Below, in pieces: positions 53,292-62,588 of a DNA stretch of 64,000 nt. The DNA is from an uncultured Bacilli bacterium (lineage in GTDB: Bacteria > Bacillota_I > Bacilli_A > RF39 > UBA660), in contig CAKPMX010000002.1 of NCBI GenBank assembly GCA_934168205.1, positions 248,001 through 312,000 of the forward strand, written 5' to 3'. Positions within the stretch are counted from its first letter, which is position 1. Each line of letters starts with the position of its first letter. The notes beneath the pieces were generated by a model. It was not told where the DNA came from, ran no database searches, and saw only the letters and a program-made list of their open reading frames with translations. Made by a program: the position numbers and the translations under genes.

Positions 53292-54259
53292 TTTTCTTCA
53301 CCTGTCTTTACTTTTTGAAAAGGCTTTTCATTATTCTTTCCTAATAAATTATACAATTCCTCTTGGCACGTCGCTTGAAGTTGCATAAAATCTTCATCTT
53401 GAATTTTTTCTTTTAGGGCACTTTCCATTTTCTTAAAACTTGCTGCTCTGAGATTTAGTTGTTCTTGATAATCCTTATTATTATCTGTTTTTTTAGTAAA
53501 GGCTGTAATTACGCAATACTCTTTTGGCCCTAGTCTAGAAAATACAACACGTATTTTAAAATCTTTTACTTCAATTAAACCAGAAGCCGTACTGTTAGAT
53601 GTAAGTCTTTTACGATTTTTAAATTTTCCAGAAATAATAGAATCGAATAAGCCAATAAAACCTTCATAATATTCTGGATCTATATGTTTTAATTCACTTA
53701 TAACGCAAGGATTTCCGGATTGTGTAGGCATAAACACTAATTTATTTTCTTCGCTTATTTGTGCTTCTTCTTCTTTTTCTCTTTCTAAAAATAACTCTTT
53801 TAAAATCGTTTGTCTTCTAGCATTTTCTTTTATTTCATTATTCAATTCTTCTTTATCTTCTGCGGACATTTCTTCTTCATTGATAATTGTTTCTATTTGC
53901 CTATTTTCTTTTACTAATTCAGCCATTAATCTTAAGAGAACGTTTTCATAATCATAGTCTTCTTTATTTGGTAAAACTTCTTTTACTTCATCCTTTGTAC
54001 ACTTGCTTGGTAAAGAAAATAATTCACCTAAATAGTATAAAATATCATCTTCAAAAGACTCATCATCATAAATATCTGGTTCGAGATTTGGATTTTCTGT
54101 TATAGTAGGCTGTTTATCTTCAATACCTTCGATAACGTTGGTGCTAGAATGGTGTTTTTCTATTTCATTTCTCATGATACTTGAGGTTCTTATATTTTGT
54201 TCTATAGCATCCAACAAACTAGTCACATCTTCAGTATCACTAATTCTTATAATTCCCAT
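53288..54259 (-). CDS. Protein with C-terminal RelE/HigB-like domain
   Basis: 323 residues. The N-terminal 190 are acidic and helical (Glu-rich coils at 115-170). Residues about 195-280 follow the pattern of RelE-superfamily toxin folds: YYEGFIGLFDSIISGKFKNRKRLT, then GLIEVKDFKIRVVFSRLG, the edge strands with the typical hydrophobic-Arg-hydrophobic order, then EYCVITAFTKKTDNNKDYQ and LNLRAASFKK. This resembles phage-derived Gp49/HigB proteins. No small antitoxin gene is adjacent. The start follows AGGAGTAAGAT. It lies 16 bases after dinG. Whether it has nuclease activity cannot be judged. Confidence 0.6.
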   Translation of the reverse strand: MGIIRISDTEDVTSLLDAIEQNIRTSSIMRNEIEKHHSSTNVIEGIEDKQPTITENPNLEPDIYDDESFEDDILYYLGELFSLPSKCTKDEVKEVLPNKEDYDYENVLLRLMAELVKENRQIETIINEEEMSAEDKEELNNEIKENARRQTILKELFLEREKEEEAQISEENKLVFMPTQSGNPCVISELKHIDPEYYEGFIGLFDSIISGKFKNRKRLTSNSTASGLIEVKDFKIRVVFSRLGPKEYCVITAFTKKTDNNKDYQEQLNLRAASFKKMESALKEKIQDEDFMQLQATCQEELYNLLGKNNEKPFQKVKTGEEK

Positions 54260-54275
54260 ATCTTACTCCTTTTAA

Positions 54276-56306
54276 CTATTCATTTTTATAAGTTTTTGCT
54301 TTTTGATTTTGTCCTGGATGGTTTGGAAGACATCTACCGGCAAAGGCTTTTACATCATCTAAGTCGGCAGTTACATTTGTAAATGGTAGAGTTTCTAGGA
54401 CTACCGTTCCATAGTCCTTTATTCTGGAATCTAGGATTGACACTATTCCTTTATCTGTTTCACTTCTTATCAAACGACCTGCTCCTTGTTTTAATTTTAT
54501 AAGCATATCTTGTAAGTAGACGGCATTTGAACCACCGGCATAGTACTCTGCTTTAGCATCCATTATAGGATCTACTACATGGAAAGGCAATTTAGGAATT
54601 ATAACACTTTCTAGTGATTCTCCTTTAATATCTATTCCTTCCCAGAATGAACCCGTTGCGAAAAGACAAGAAGTTGTATCTTCTTTAAAGCTTTGTTTTA
54701 AAGCTTCTACGTCTTTTCCATCTTCTTGAATGTAAATATTGTAAGGTTTGTTTTTGTCTTTTATTCTATTATATACTTCGCGCATATCACTTTTAGATGT
54801 AAATAATACTAGAGTCCTTCCTTCAGTTATATCTAATAATTCATTGATTCTTGTAGAAATAGATGATAAGTAACTATCATGATCATGGCTCTTTGGCGTC
54901 ACTAAATCTAAAGGACAATATAACATAGCATTTTCATCATAATTAAATGGAGACCTTTGTGGGTCTTCTGTTGTAATACGATTACCTATTTTATTATCTA
55001 TTCCTAATCCTTTAGCAAAGTATTCATAATCTCCTTCAGCTGTTAAGGTAGCCGATGTGAATACTTTACCGTAGTTTGGATTTTTCAATAAATTTCTGGC
55101 GATTTCTGGTATATTTTTTGGTACATATTGTATCTCAATATGTTCTCTTGTACCAGGTAAGAAAGCTGCCCAGTAAACATTCTTTTGTTTTTCAATTGAT
55201 GAAACCATATCTTTAAAGGCTTGTTTTGTCTCTTGCAAAAGGTTGATTTGTTCTAGGAAGTCTTTATTTCTATTATAACGACTATTAAATACAGCTTCTT
55301 CTTCTAATTCTTCTAATTGTTTTATTAATGTTTCTATTGATTCTTTTATAGTTGGAGTACATTTAAAACTGGAACTTTCAGAATCGAAAACATCAATATT
55401 TTCGGCGGCGTGTCTATTGTATTCTCTTTTGGCACTGGTGCTTATTTTTCTAAATAGACTATTAATAGTACCAATGGCTGGTATATCATTTTTTACATTT
55501 TTATTTAAATGACGATATAATCCATAAATTAATGATTCTAACTCCTGTTTATTCAAACTTCTTTTATAGGAATCTCTTATTTTTTCTTCTAAAGTATGTG
55601 CCTCGTCTACAATTAGGATTGATGGTTCTCCTAATAGCGGATTTTCACTGTCTCTTTTTAATGATTCTACTAATAAATTATGGTTACAAATAATCGCTTT
55701 GGATTCTGGCCAACGTTTTCTTTGTACTCGATAAGTACAATCTGATTCATATATGCAGCTAGTACATCTGACTTTATCAACATTCATTTTTTTCCAGTCT
55801 GCTTGACTAATGTCATCAAAATCTGTACGTTCTACCTTACCTTCTTTTATTCTGGACCTAATGCTTTTTACTTTTTCTGTTTGACCAGCATTTCTTTCGA
55901 AAAATTCAAAACGTCTTTTACACAAGTAGTTACTTCTTCCTTTTGCGATAGTGACTTTTATTTTTGGAACTCCTAACATCTCAGATAGAGTTTCTATTTC
56001 TTTTTTCAATTGATCTTGTAGGGCTTTTGAGGACGTTGAAATGATGAATCCTTTAAATTTGTCACTACCAGAACTTGCATATATTAAAGGCACTAAATAG
56101 GCCCAAGATTTACCTGAACCAACACCTGATTCGATTAAAAGAATACTACGGTCTTTTATAGCATCTGCTATATCTAGTGCCATAGTATGTTGACCCTCAC
56201 GATATTCTAATGTCTTACTTTCAATTAAATTTGCGAAGAAACTATCAATTTGTTCTTCTTGATCACGACTTAATATTTGATTTTCTTTTTCCCAAACATA
56301 TCTCAT
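54276..56306 (-). CDS. dinG: DinG-like ATP-dependent DNA helicase
   Basis: XPD/Rad3-type SF2 helicase, about 676 residues. Walker A is LIESGVGSGKSWAYLVPL near 54. The iron-sulphur cysteines are in LCKRRFEFFER and CTSCIYESDC (near 131 and 180-188). DEAH is ILIVDEAHTLEEKI. Motif V-VI is FWEGIDIKGESL and QGAGRLIRSETDKG. There is no exonuclease domain at the N-terminus. I chose the ATG at 56306 because the longer frame begins with TTG upstream of the promoter. GGTGTGAT is a weak ribosome site. First gene of the operon with the RelE-like and helical proteins. Confidence 0.9.
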   Translation of the reverse strand: MRYVWEKENQILSRDQEEQIDSFFANLIESKTLEYREGQHTMALDIADAIKDRSILLIESGVGSGKSWAYLVPLIYASSGSDKFKGFIISTSSKALQDQLKKEIETLSEMLGVPKIKVTIAKGRSNYLCKRRFEFFERNAGQTEKVKSIRSRIKEGKVERTDFDDISQADWKKMNVDKVRCTSCIYESDCTYRVQRKRWPESKAIICNHNLLVESLKRDSENPLLGEPSILIVDEAHTLEEKIRDSYKRSLNKQELESLIYGLYRHLNKNVKNDIPAIGTINSLFRKISTSAKREYNRHAAENIDVFDSESSSFKCTPTIKESIETLIKQLEELEEEAVFNSRYNRNKDFLEQINLLQETKQAFKDMVSSIEKQKNVYWAAFLPGTREHIEIQYVPKNIPEIARNLLKNPNYGKVFTSATLTAEGDYEYFAKGLGIDNKIGNRITTEDPQRSPFNYDENAMLYCPLDLVTPKSHDHDSYLSSISTRINELLDITEGRTLVLFTSKSDMREVYNRIKDKNKPYNIYIQEDGKDVEALKQSFKEDTTSCLFATGSFWEGIDIKGESLESVIIPKLPFHVVDPIMDAKAEYYAGGSNAVYLQDMLIKLKQGAGRLIRSETDKGIVSILDSRIKDYGTVVLETLPFTNVTADLDDVKAFAGRCLPNHPGQNQKAKTYKNE

Positions 56307-56334
56307 ATCACACCAGCCCTTTTCTTGAGTGCAT

Positions 56335-56363
56335 ATTATACTATAAATCCGTTTAAAAGTCAA
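56335..56363 (-). promoter_or_regulatory. SigA-type promoter of the dinG operon
   Basis: The minus strand shows -35 TTGACT (56358-56363), a 17-base spacer and a perfect -10 TATAAT (56335-56340). The leader is about 22 bases. Confidence 0.85.
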
Positions 56364-56374
56364 TAAAAGCAAAG

Positions 56375-56404
56375 AAAACAGTATAGGTAGGCTATACTGT
56401 TTTT
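56375..56404 (-). terminator. Terminator of the addB-addA-phosphatase operon
   Basis: AAAACAGUAUAG/CUAUACUGUUUU, a 12-bp perfect stem with a five-base loop, then CUUUG on the minus strand. The stop codon of the shifted phosphatase frame (56403-56405) falls in it. Confidence 0.8.
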
Positions 56405-56467
56405 AGCTATTCGTACTAATTTTAATCTCTTCTATTATATGACCTACATTTCCTTCTCCAGCATATT

Positions 56468-57070
56468 TTAATTTTCTTTCCCATTCTTAATACTATTTAG
56501 TTTTTCTAGATGTTTAAAAAGATGAGAAAAGTCAACGTTATTAAACTCTTCTACTTTGCCAGTTTTAAGATGAGTAGTTTTTATATTTAAAATTCTTTTC
56601 ATATATGAAGTAACTGAGCCATGTGAAATTATTAGTATTGTATCCTTTGGAGAATTTTCATTGTAAACGTATTTTAAAAATTCTGATAATCTAGACTCTA
56701 TTTCAAATCTATTTTCGCCAGTTGAACCTAGTCTTATGAAATAGTCACCTTCTACTTGTTTTATTCTAGTGTTATCAAGATTTTCATTATTTTTTTGACC
56801 TGAATATTTTCCATAATTTAGTTCACGAATTCTATTTTCAATTACTATTTTACTTTCTTTATATCTCTTATAAACTAAGTGTGCTGTTTCAATAGTTCTA
56901 GGTAAAGGAGAGACGTAGATTTTATCTATTACGTCTGGTAAATCTTTAATAGATTCTTCTACTGTTTTAATACCAGAAGCAGTTAAGATGGACCAGTATA
57001 TTTCTTTATCTGAAATTAGTCCTTTAACGTTATCAGTAGCTTCACCATGTCTCATAAAAATTATATTCAT
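56468..57070 (-). CDS. Histidine phosphatase family protein, probably frameshifted near its end
   Basis: 200 residues as it stands. IIFMRHGEATDN holds the phospho-His near residue 8, YVSPLPRT the second Arg, Glu81 in NRIRELNYGKYSG, and LIISHGSVTSYMKRIL the second His. It is very similar to the N-terminal half of the fusion protein at 12367 over its entire length. The start follows AGGAG at eight bases. After the stop, another frame continues as EWERKLKYAGEGNVGHIIEE to a TAA in the terminator hairpin, suggesting a one-base deletion near 56490. It lies 27 bases after addA. Substrate unknown. Confidence 0.82.
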   Translation of the reverse strand: MNIIFMRHGEATDNVKGLISDKEIYWSILTASGIKTVEESIKDLPDVIDKIYVSPLPRTIETAHLVYKRYKESKIVIENRIRELNYGKYSGQKNNENLDNTRIKQVEGDYFIRLGSTGENRFEIESRLSEFLKYVYNENSPKDTILIISHGSVTSYMKRILNIKTTHLKTGKVEEFNNVDFSHLFKHLEKLNSIKNGKEN

Positions 57071-57097
57071 ATACATCTCTCCTATATCTTAGTTATT

Positions 57098-60000
57098 TTA
57101 TACTTTTCTATAGACTTCATCTAATATTGAATATAAGTAACATTCTACTAATTTATTAGTTTTTTCTTCAATTACTTTACGATAGCCAGATAACTGTTTA
57201 TCATAGTTTTCGTCGTTAATATTTTTTAACTTATAATCAATAATAATCATCTTGTCTTCTCTTTCTATTAATAAGTCAATTATTCCATGAGCAATATTAT
57301 TATTCTCTTCATAGATGAACTCATACTCTTTATACATTGGATAATTAATATTTTCTTTTATTAAGTCAGAGTTTATAAATGAGGAGATTTTTCTCTTAAT
57401 TGTTTCATCTTCTATTGAGTCAATATCTTTGAAGTTAGAAGTTTCTAATATTTCATGTACTTTTGTACCGAAAGCCATTAATTTGTTTTCTTCTTCTGTA
57501 AAGATATGAAGGGACTCTTTTGAAAAATGACTTTCTTCAACTGTTTCAGTTTTTAAATCTAGTTCTTCTACTTCTATGGTGTCATTTAGCTCTAAAAGTT
57601 CTTTTTCATTACTTAGTGATGATACTTTTTGATAGTCTTTAGTACACTCTACCGTACTTTTTATTATATATGGTAGTAGTACGGTATAAATACTTTTCAT
57701 AATTGATAGAAAACTATTATATTTATTTCTTTCATATATTGGGACTATGTCTTTTACTTCAATAGCCTCTTCTTGTTCTGGCATTACAATAATCATTTTT
57801 TCTTTAGCTCTAGTTACCGCTACATATAATAGTCTTATTTTTTCAGAGATTTCTTCTTGTTTAACAGATCTTTTTAGGAGTGTTTTGACTATTGTTTCTT
57901 TATAATATTCATCTACTTTAGGAAGAACAATACCATATTTATTATCATAGACTATTTTTTCTTTTAACTCACTTATGTTAAAACTACCAGAGAAGCCAGC
58001 AAAGTAACATATTGGAAATTCTAGTCCTTTTGATTTATGAATAGTCATTATTTTACAACTATTAGAACCTGAGGTATTGACTTTAAACTTTAAGTCATAA
58101 TCATTATTATAGATTTCATCTAGATAAGTAATAAAGTCATAAATAGTATTTCCAGTTGATACATAGTCTTCTACTAAATTATAGATATATTCTCTCCTAG
58201 TACGATATGATGAAACATCACCAAGTGTTAGAAGTTTTTTATCATAATCTAGTTCATCTAAGATATAGTTTATATACTCTCCTGCTGGTGTTACATCTAT
58301 ATTTTTTACTAGTTCTAAGCATTTTAAGTAAAGAGAACTTTCTTTGATGGAATTTGTTACATAGTAATGATATAGTTCTTCATCAGATAAGTTAAAGAGA
58401 AAACTTCTTCCTAGGGAGAAAAAACTATATTTGAAGTCTTGTTCATAATTATTTTCTTTAATGCAAATTAGGAATTTTAAAAGACTTTTTATTACTAAAA
58501 TATCTTGATCTTTACGAAGTGATGAATCTTTTTCAATGGATAAAGGAATATGTAAGTATTCAAATATTCTTTTGTATAAGTCAAAGTTTTTACTTTTATC
58601 TAGAAGTATGACAATATCTGAATAGTTTATTGTTCTAAGTATTCCGGTATCTTTATCGAAGATTTGATAATTTGAAGATACTTTATCGATTATATCTTTA
58701 CCAATGATAAATATTTCTTGTTCATCTTTAGTGATAGATGTGTTTTTATCTATTTCATATGTTAGGACATTTAAATCATAATTTTGGTCAGTCTTACCTT
58801 CTTCATTATAAGTTTTGTTACCAAAGACCATACGATGAGATTCTTTATAATTAGCGCCACCAATGGTATCATCCATGAATAAATCAAATAATAAATTGAT
58901 ATTTGATAGAACTTCTTCTCTTGATCTAAAGTTTTTATTTAGGTCTATTTTTATACCTTTATCAGTATCCCGATATGTGTCATATTTATTTTTAAAGATA
59001 TATGGATTAGCATTTCTGAAACGATAAATAGACTGTTTGATATCACCTACCATGTAGACATTATTATTTGAAATTAAGGAAATAAATAATTCTTGAGTAT
59101 CAGAAGTATCTTGGTATTCATCGACTAATATTTCATTAAAACTTTCTACTAATTCTTTTCTGATATCTTCATTTTCTTTAACTACTTTGATAGCTAAAAG
59201 AGCTATATCTGTAAAGTTAAATACTTCATTTTCATTTTTATAATTAGAAAGTCGTTTATCTAGTTCTTTTAAAACAGAAATAATTACTTCAGCATTAGAC
59301 TTAGTAGATAAAATTTCTTCTTTCATCTGTTCTGTTGTTTCATATATTAATAATTCTTTTACTTCTTTTAATAATGATGAAATAGTTGATTTTATGTTTT
59401 TACCTTCTTCTTCACTATTTCTTGGTACAGCAGGAAGTTTAAAGTCAAGGGATGTGCATATTTCTTCATAAGTAGTAGCGTTTAAAAACTTACTTAAAGT
59501 ATCTTCTACTTTAGTTACATAGGTGCCATCAAAATAGTCATTTAAGGATATTAATAATTCTTTTATATTTTCACGATAAGAATCAATATAGTTTAAATAC
59601 TCATTTAGATAGTTATCAATATTTTCTTTAGAGTAAGTCTTTTCAATGTAAGTATTTAGATATTCTTTTCTATCGTATTTTAATTCTATTTTTTTATAGA
59701 TATTTTGAATGTAATTTTTTAATTCTTTATCATCTTTTAAACAAAAGTCTTTTATTAGATTAGTAAAGTTTTTAGTTGGCGATAAGTAATTTTCTTCAAA
59801 TATTTCGTCTAAGATTCTATTCTTTTCAATATTTATAATGACATCATCTGTTATTTTAATATTGTTACTTACATTTAGCTTGGTATGATATTTTTTTACC
59901 ATGGATAAGGAGAAGGAATCAAAGGTTGTGATATAGGCACCATCTATTAGGTTAGCTTCATTTTCAAGGCCTTCAGTTTTATTAATGGCTTTTCTAATAC

Positions 60001-60193
60001 GTTCTTTCATTTCAGCAGCGGCGGCATTGGTAAATGTTAGAACTAGTAATTCATTAATATGAATACCAGATTTTAGTTTTCTAATTACTCTTTCAGTTAA
60101 AACTGCAGTCTTACCTGAGCCAGCTCCGGCTGAGACAATGATGTTTTTACCTTCTTCATTTATTGCTTGTAATTGTTCGGTAGTCCAGGCCAT
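57098..60193 (-). CDS. addA: ATP-dependent helicase/nuclease subunit A
   Basis: The motor and 3'-strand nuclease subunit of AddAB, which resects double-strand breaks, about 1031 residues (a little short; about 1200 is typical). Walker A is NIIVSAGAGSGKTAVLTERV near 20. Motif II is ILVDEYQDTSDTQELF and motif VI LLYVAVTRAKEKMIIV. The C-terminal RecB-type nuclease shows GIIDLLIE and MIIIDYKLKN. I chose the ATG at 60193 because the GTG at 60205 overlaps AGGAGGTG, which serves as its ribosome site. It directly follows addB and is followed by the phosphatase gene. Confidence 0.94.
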   Translation of the reverse strand: MAWTTEQLQAINEEGKNIIVSAGAGSGKTAVLTERVIRKLKSGIHINELLVLTFTNAAAAEMKERIRKAINKTEGLENEANLIDGAYITTFDSFSLSMVKKYHTKLNVSNNIKITDDVIINIEKNRILDEIFEENYLSPTKNFTNLIKDFCLKDDKELKNYIQNIYKKIELKYDRKEYLNTYIEKTYSKENIDNYLNEYLNYIDSYRENIKELLISLNDYFDGTYVTKVEDTLSKFLNATTYEEICTSLDFKLPAVPRNSEEEGKNIKSTISSLLKEVKELLIYETTEQMKEEILSTKSNAEVIISVLKELDKRLSNYKNENEVFNFTDIALLAIKVVKENEDIRKELVESFNEILVDEYQDTSDTQELFISLISNNNVYMVGDIKQSIYRFRNANPYIFKNKYDTYRDTDKGIKIDLNKNFRSREEVLSNINLLFDLFMDDTIGGANYKESHRMVFGNKTYNEEGKTDQNYDLNVLTYEIDKNTSITKDEQEIFIIGKDIIDKVSSNYQIFDKDTGILRTINYSDIVILLDKSKNFDLYKRIFEYLHIPLSIEKDSSLRKDQDILVIKSLLKFLICIKENNYEQDFKYSFFSLGRSFLFNLSDEELYHYYVTNSIKESSLYLKCLELVKNIDVTPAGEYINYILDELDYDKKLLTLGDVSSYRTRREYIYNLVEDYVSTGNTIYDFITYLDEIYNNDYDLKFKVNTSGSNSCKIMTIHKSKGLEFPICYFAGFSGSFNISELKEKIVYDNKYGIVLPKVDEYYKETIVKTLLKRSVKQEEISEKIRLLYVAVTRAKEKMIIVMPEQEEAIEVKDIVPIYERNKYNSFLSIMKSIYTVLLPYIIKSTVECTKDYQKVSSLSNEKELLELNDTIEVEELDLKTETVEESHFSKESLHIFTEEENKLMAFGTKVHEILETSNFKDIDSIEDETIKRKISSFINSDLIKENINYPMYKEYEFIYEENNNIAHGIIDLLIEREDKMIIIDYKLKNINDENYDKQLSGYRKVIEEKTNKLVECYLYSILDEVYRKV

Positions 60194-60194
60194 A

Positions 60195-62525
60195 TTATTC
60201 GTCACCTCCTAAAAAAGATAAATCATTTTGTTTTTCTAAGTAGACTAAATCTTTTTCCTTCATGTAACAGATATCTTTAAAGGAACAGAAAGCACAAGAT
60301 ATATTAACATTAGAATATACTTTTGGATTAATAGTAAAGTCTGCTGATAAGATATTATCAGTTTCTTTGGATATATAGTTTTTAGTATAGGCTAATAAAT
60401 CGTATAATGTATCGTTTGATAAAACCTTTTTTGTGGCATAGGTTCCAAAACCTTTTTCTTCGTTATAGGACATACTTTTAATATATTCACTTTTTTCATA
60501 TGTTGAATCAAATCTACTTAATATGGAAATATCATCTGTTGAATATCCTTGTAAAAGATATTGATCTTTTTTAACTTTTTCAATATCTTTACTCCAAGTA
60601 GGATAATTGAATAAAATGTTTTGATAATAAATTCCTGTAAATATTGGACTTTTAATAGCTTTGGAATAATGAATTAAATATAGGTATACTGGTAGTTGCA
60701 TATGTAAGCCATATTTCATAGGTTCTATATGGGTATCAATACTACCGGTTTTATAGTCAATTATAGAAAAGTATGTATCTTCAATATTTTGATAGTACAT
60801 TATTTTATCGATACTACCAGTAAAGATTACAGATACTTTTTTCTTTAAGTCTATATCTATTTTCTTTTCATAATAAGCATCATTGTAGCCAGTTATTAAG
60901 TCTTGTTTGTTTAGGATATCTATTAGTTTTAAAAGATCTTTTTTGATACGAATTAAAAGTAGTTTTTCTTTTAAGGAAAGGTCCCTTTTTTCTAGATATT
61001 TTTGATACTCTTCTTCAAAATTAAAGTTTGTCTTTTTATATACTGATAATATGTAATGATACATTGAGCCAATGTAAGTTTGGAAAGTATCAGTATATGG
61101 TTCTAGTTTTAAGACATGTCTTATATAATATTTAAATTTACATTCACTATAAGCGTTAAGAGATGTATATGATAGTTTTAATGGATATGGTAAGTTAGTT
61201 AGATACTCATCATTATTGATACCTGTAAAGACGTTAGAATATGTTTTATAAGGTATTTGGTAGTGAGTATATAGTTTTTTTAGGTCTTTATTTTTTTCAC
61301 CGTATAAATGATATAAATCTAGGTATGATGCTAGTCGTAGTTCATTATATATATTTGAACTGTTATATGAGTCTAATTTAGGTTTTACAATATTTAGGGA
61401 AAGATCAGTAATTAGACTTGATTTGTAGTAACTTTTAAATGGCGAAGTTAGTTTATATGATAAGTATAGATTTTTAATATTTGATAAGATATAAACTAAG
61501 TTATTTTTATTACGTTTATTTAAATAGTCTGTTTTATATAGTGATACTTCATCTTTTTCTTTATCAGTAATATAGGAAATATCTTTTTCCATTTTAGGTA
61601 ATTCATCTTGATTAAATCCTAGTACAAAGACATATTCATCATCATTAAATGATTCTTTATATAAATCTTTTATTGTAATTGCATTTTTTAAGTTAACGGG
61701 TGAAGTAAAAGTATTTTTTAGTTTGTCAGTTAAAAGTATTTTATATTCCTTGGAATTTTCATCTAAGAAACTTAAGTCTGATAAGATATTAATAAGTTTT
61801 TTATTGATACTTTTTTTGTCTTTATTTTCTAAGTCTAATTCTTTTGTATTTAGATAATCTTTTACTACCTTAGTACTATAAATTGAATAGTTAAAATTTA
61901 TATTTATAGGTATATGATAGAATGAAAAAAGGCTTTTTATGGTATATAGGTAATCACTAGATACATTTGTTAGATATATTTTATTTATATCAACACCTTT
62001 TTTTAGAAGGTTTATTATTTCTAGACATACTTGATTAACTTCTTCTTCTAAAGTATTACATTCCATTACTGGTGCAGTTATAGTTTTTTCTGGTACATGT
62101 TCTTCTTTTATACCTAACATTTCTTCTTCATATTTTTCTAGGTTATATTCATTTTTTACAATGATATTTTTATTTTTAAGATATTCTTTATAAGTATTAT
62201 TGTAGATTAATAGTCCTTCTTTTATTAATTCTTTTTTTAAGTCTTTTAAGAAGTTTAGTTTAGGACTTTTATATGTTTTATTTTCATCTATTACATATAA
62301 ATTATTTATATATACTCTTGCGACATCTATATTGTAGTTATATTTTTTTATTAGATAAGCAAGTGATTTATCATCATATGAGAAATAGTATATTTTTTTA
62401 TACTCTTCTTTAGTCATAAACTTTATATTAACAAGTTTTTTAGTTTGAGATAGTTCTTTTAATATCTTTGTCTTTGTTTGGTTTGGACAGATTATTAAAG
62501 AATTATCTTTTATTGTAAAATCCAT
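60195..62525 (-). CDS. addB: AddB-like nuclease subunit, short form
   Basis: The second AddAB subunit, about 776 residues against about 1150 in B. subtilis. The C-terminal nuclease domain is intact: LNAYSECKFKYYIRHVLKLEP provides the first Fe-S Cys, SIIDYKTGSIDTH the nuclease motif, and SCAFCSFKDIC the other three Cys. The N-terminal helicase-like region is reduced, with no Walker A motif; the opening is IKDNSLIICPNQTKTKIL. Its role with AddA is supported by position, one base before the AddA start. The ATG at 62525 is preceded by GGTGATAAAT; the open frame starts three codons earlier with GTG. Confidence 0.85.
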   Translation of the reverse strand: MDFTIKDNSLIICPNQTKTKILKELSQTKKLVNIKFMTKEEYKKIYYFSYDDKSLAYLIKKYNYNIDVARVYINNLYVIDENKTYKSPKLNFLKDLKKELIKEGLLIYNNTYKEYLKNKNIIVKNEYNLEKYEEEMLGIKEEHVPEKTITAPVMECNTLEEEVNQVCLEIINLLKKGVDINKIYLTNVSSDYLYTIKSLFSFYHIPININFNYSIYSTKVVKDYLNTKELDLENKDKKSINKKLINILSDLSFLDENSKEYKILLTDKLKNTFTSPVNLKNAITIKDLYKESFNDDEYVFVLGFNQDELPKMEKDISYITDKEKDEVSLYKTDYLNKRNKNNLVYILSNIKNLYLSYKLTSPFKSYYKSSLITDLSLNIVKPKLDSYNSSNIYNELRLASYLDLYHLYGEKNKDLKKLYTHYQIPYKTYSNVFTGINNDEYLTNLPYPLKLSYTSLNAYSECKFKYYIRHVLKLEPYTDTFQTYIGSMYHYILSVYKKTNFNFEEEYQKYLEKRDLSLKEKLLLIRIKKDLLKLIDILNKQDLITGYNDAYYEKKIDIDLKKKVSVIFTGSIDKIMYYQNIEDTYFSIIDYKTGSIDTHIEPMKYGLHMQLPVYLYLIHYSKAIKSPIFTGIYYQNILFNYPTWSKDIEKVKKDQYLLQGYSTDDISILSRFDSTYEKSEYIKSMSYNEEKGFGTYATKKVLSNDTLYDLLAYTKNYISKETDNILSADFTINPKVYSNVNISCAFCSFKDICYMKEKDLVYLEKQNDLSFLGGDE

Positions 62526-62560
62526 ATTTATCACCAGATATATTATAAGATAAATTAGAC

Positions 62561-62588
62561 AAAAAGAAAAGAAGCTATTATGCTTCTT
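62561..62588 (-). terminator. Terminator of the yceD-rpmF operon
   Basis: AGAAGC/GCUUCU hairpin followed by UUUUCUUUUU on the minus strand; the stop of rpmF (62578) lies in it. Confidence 0.8.
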
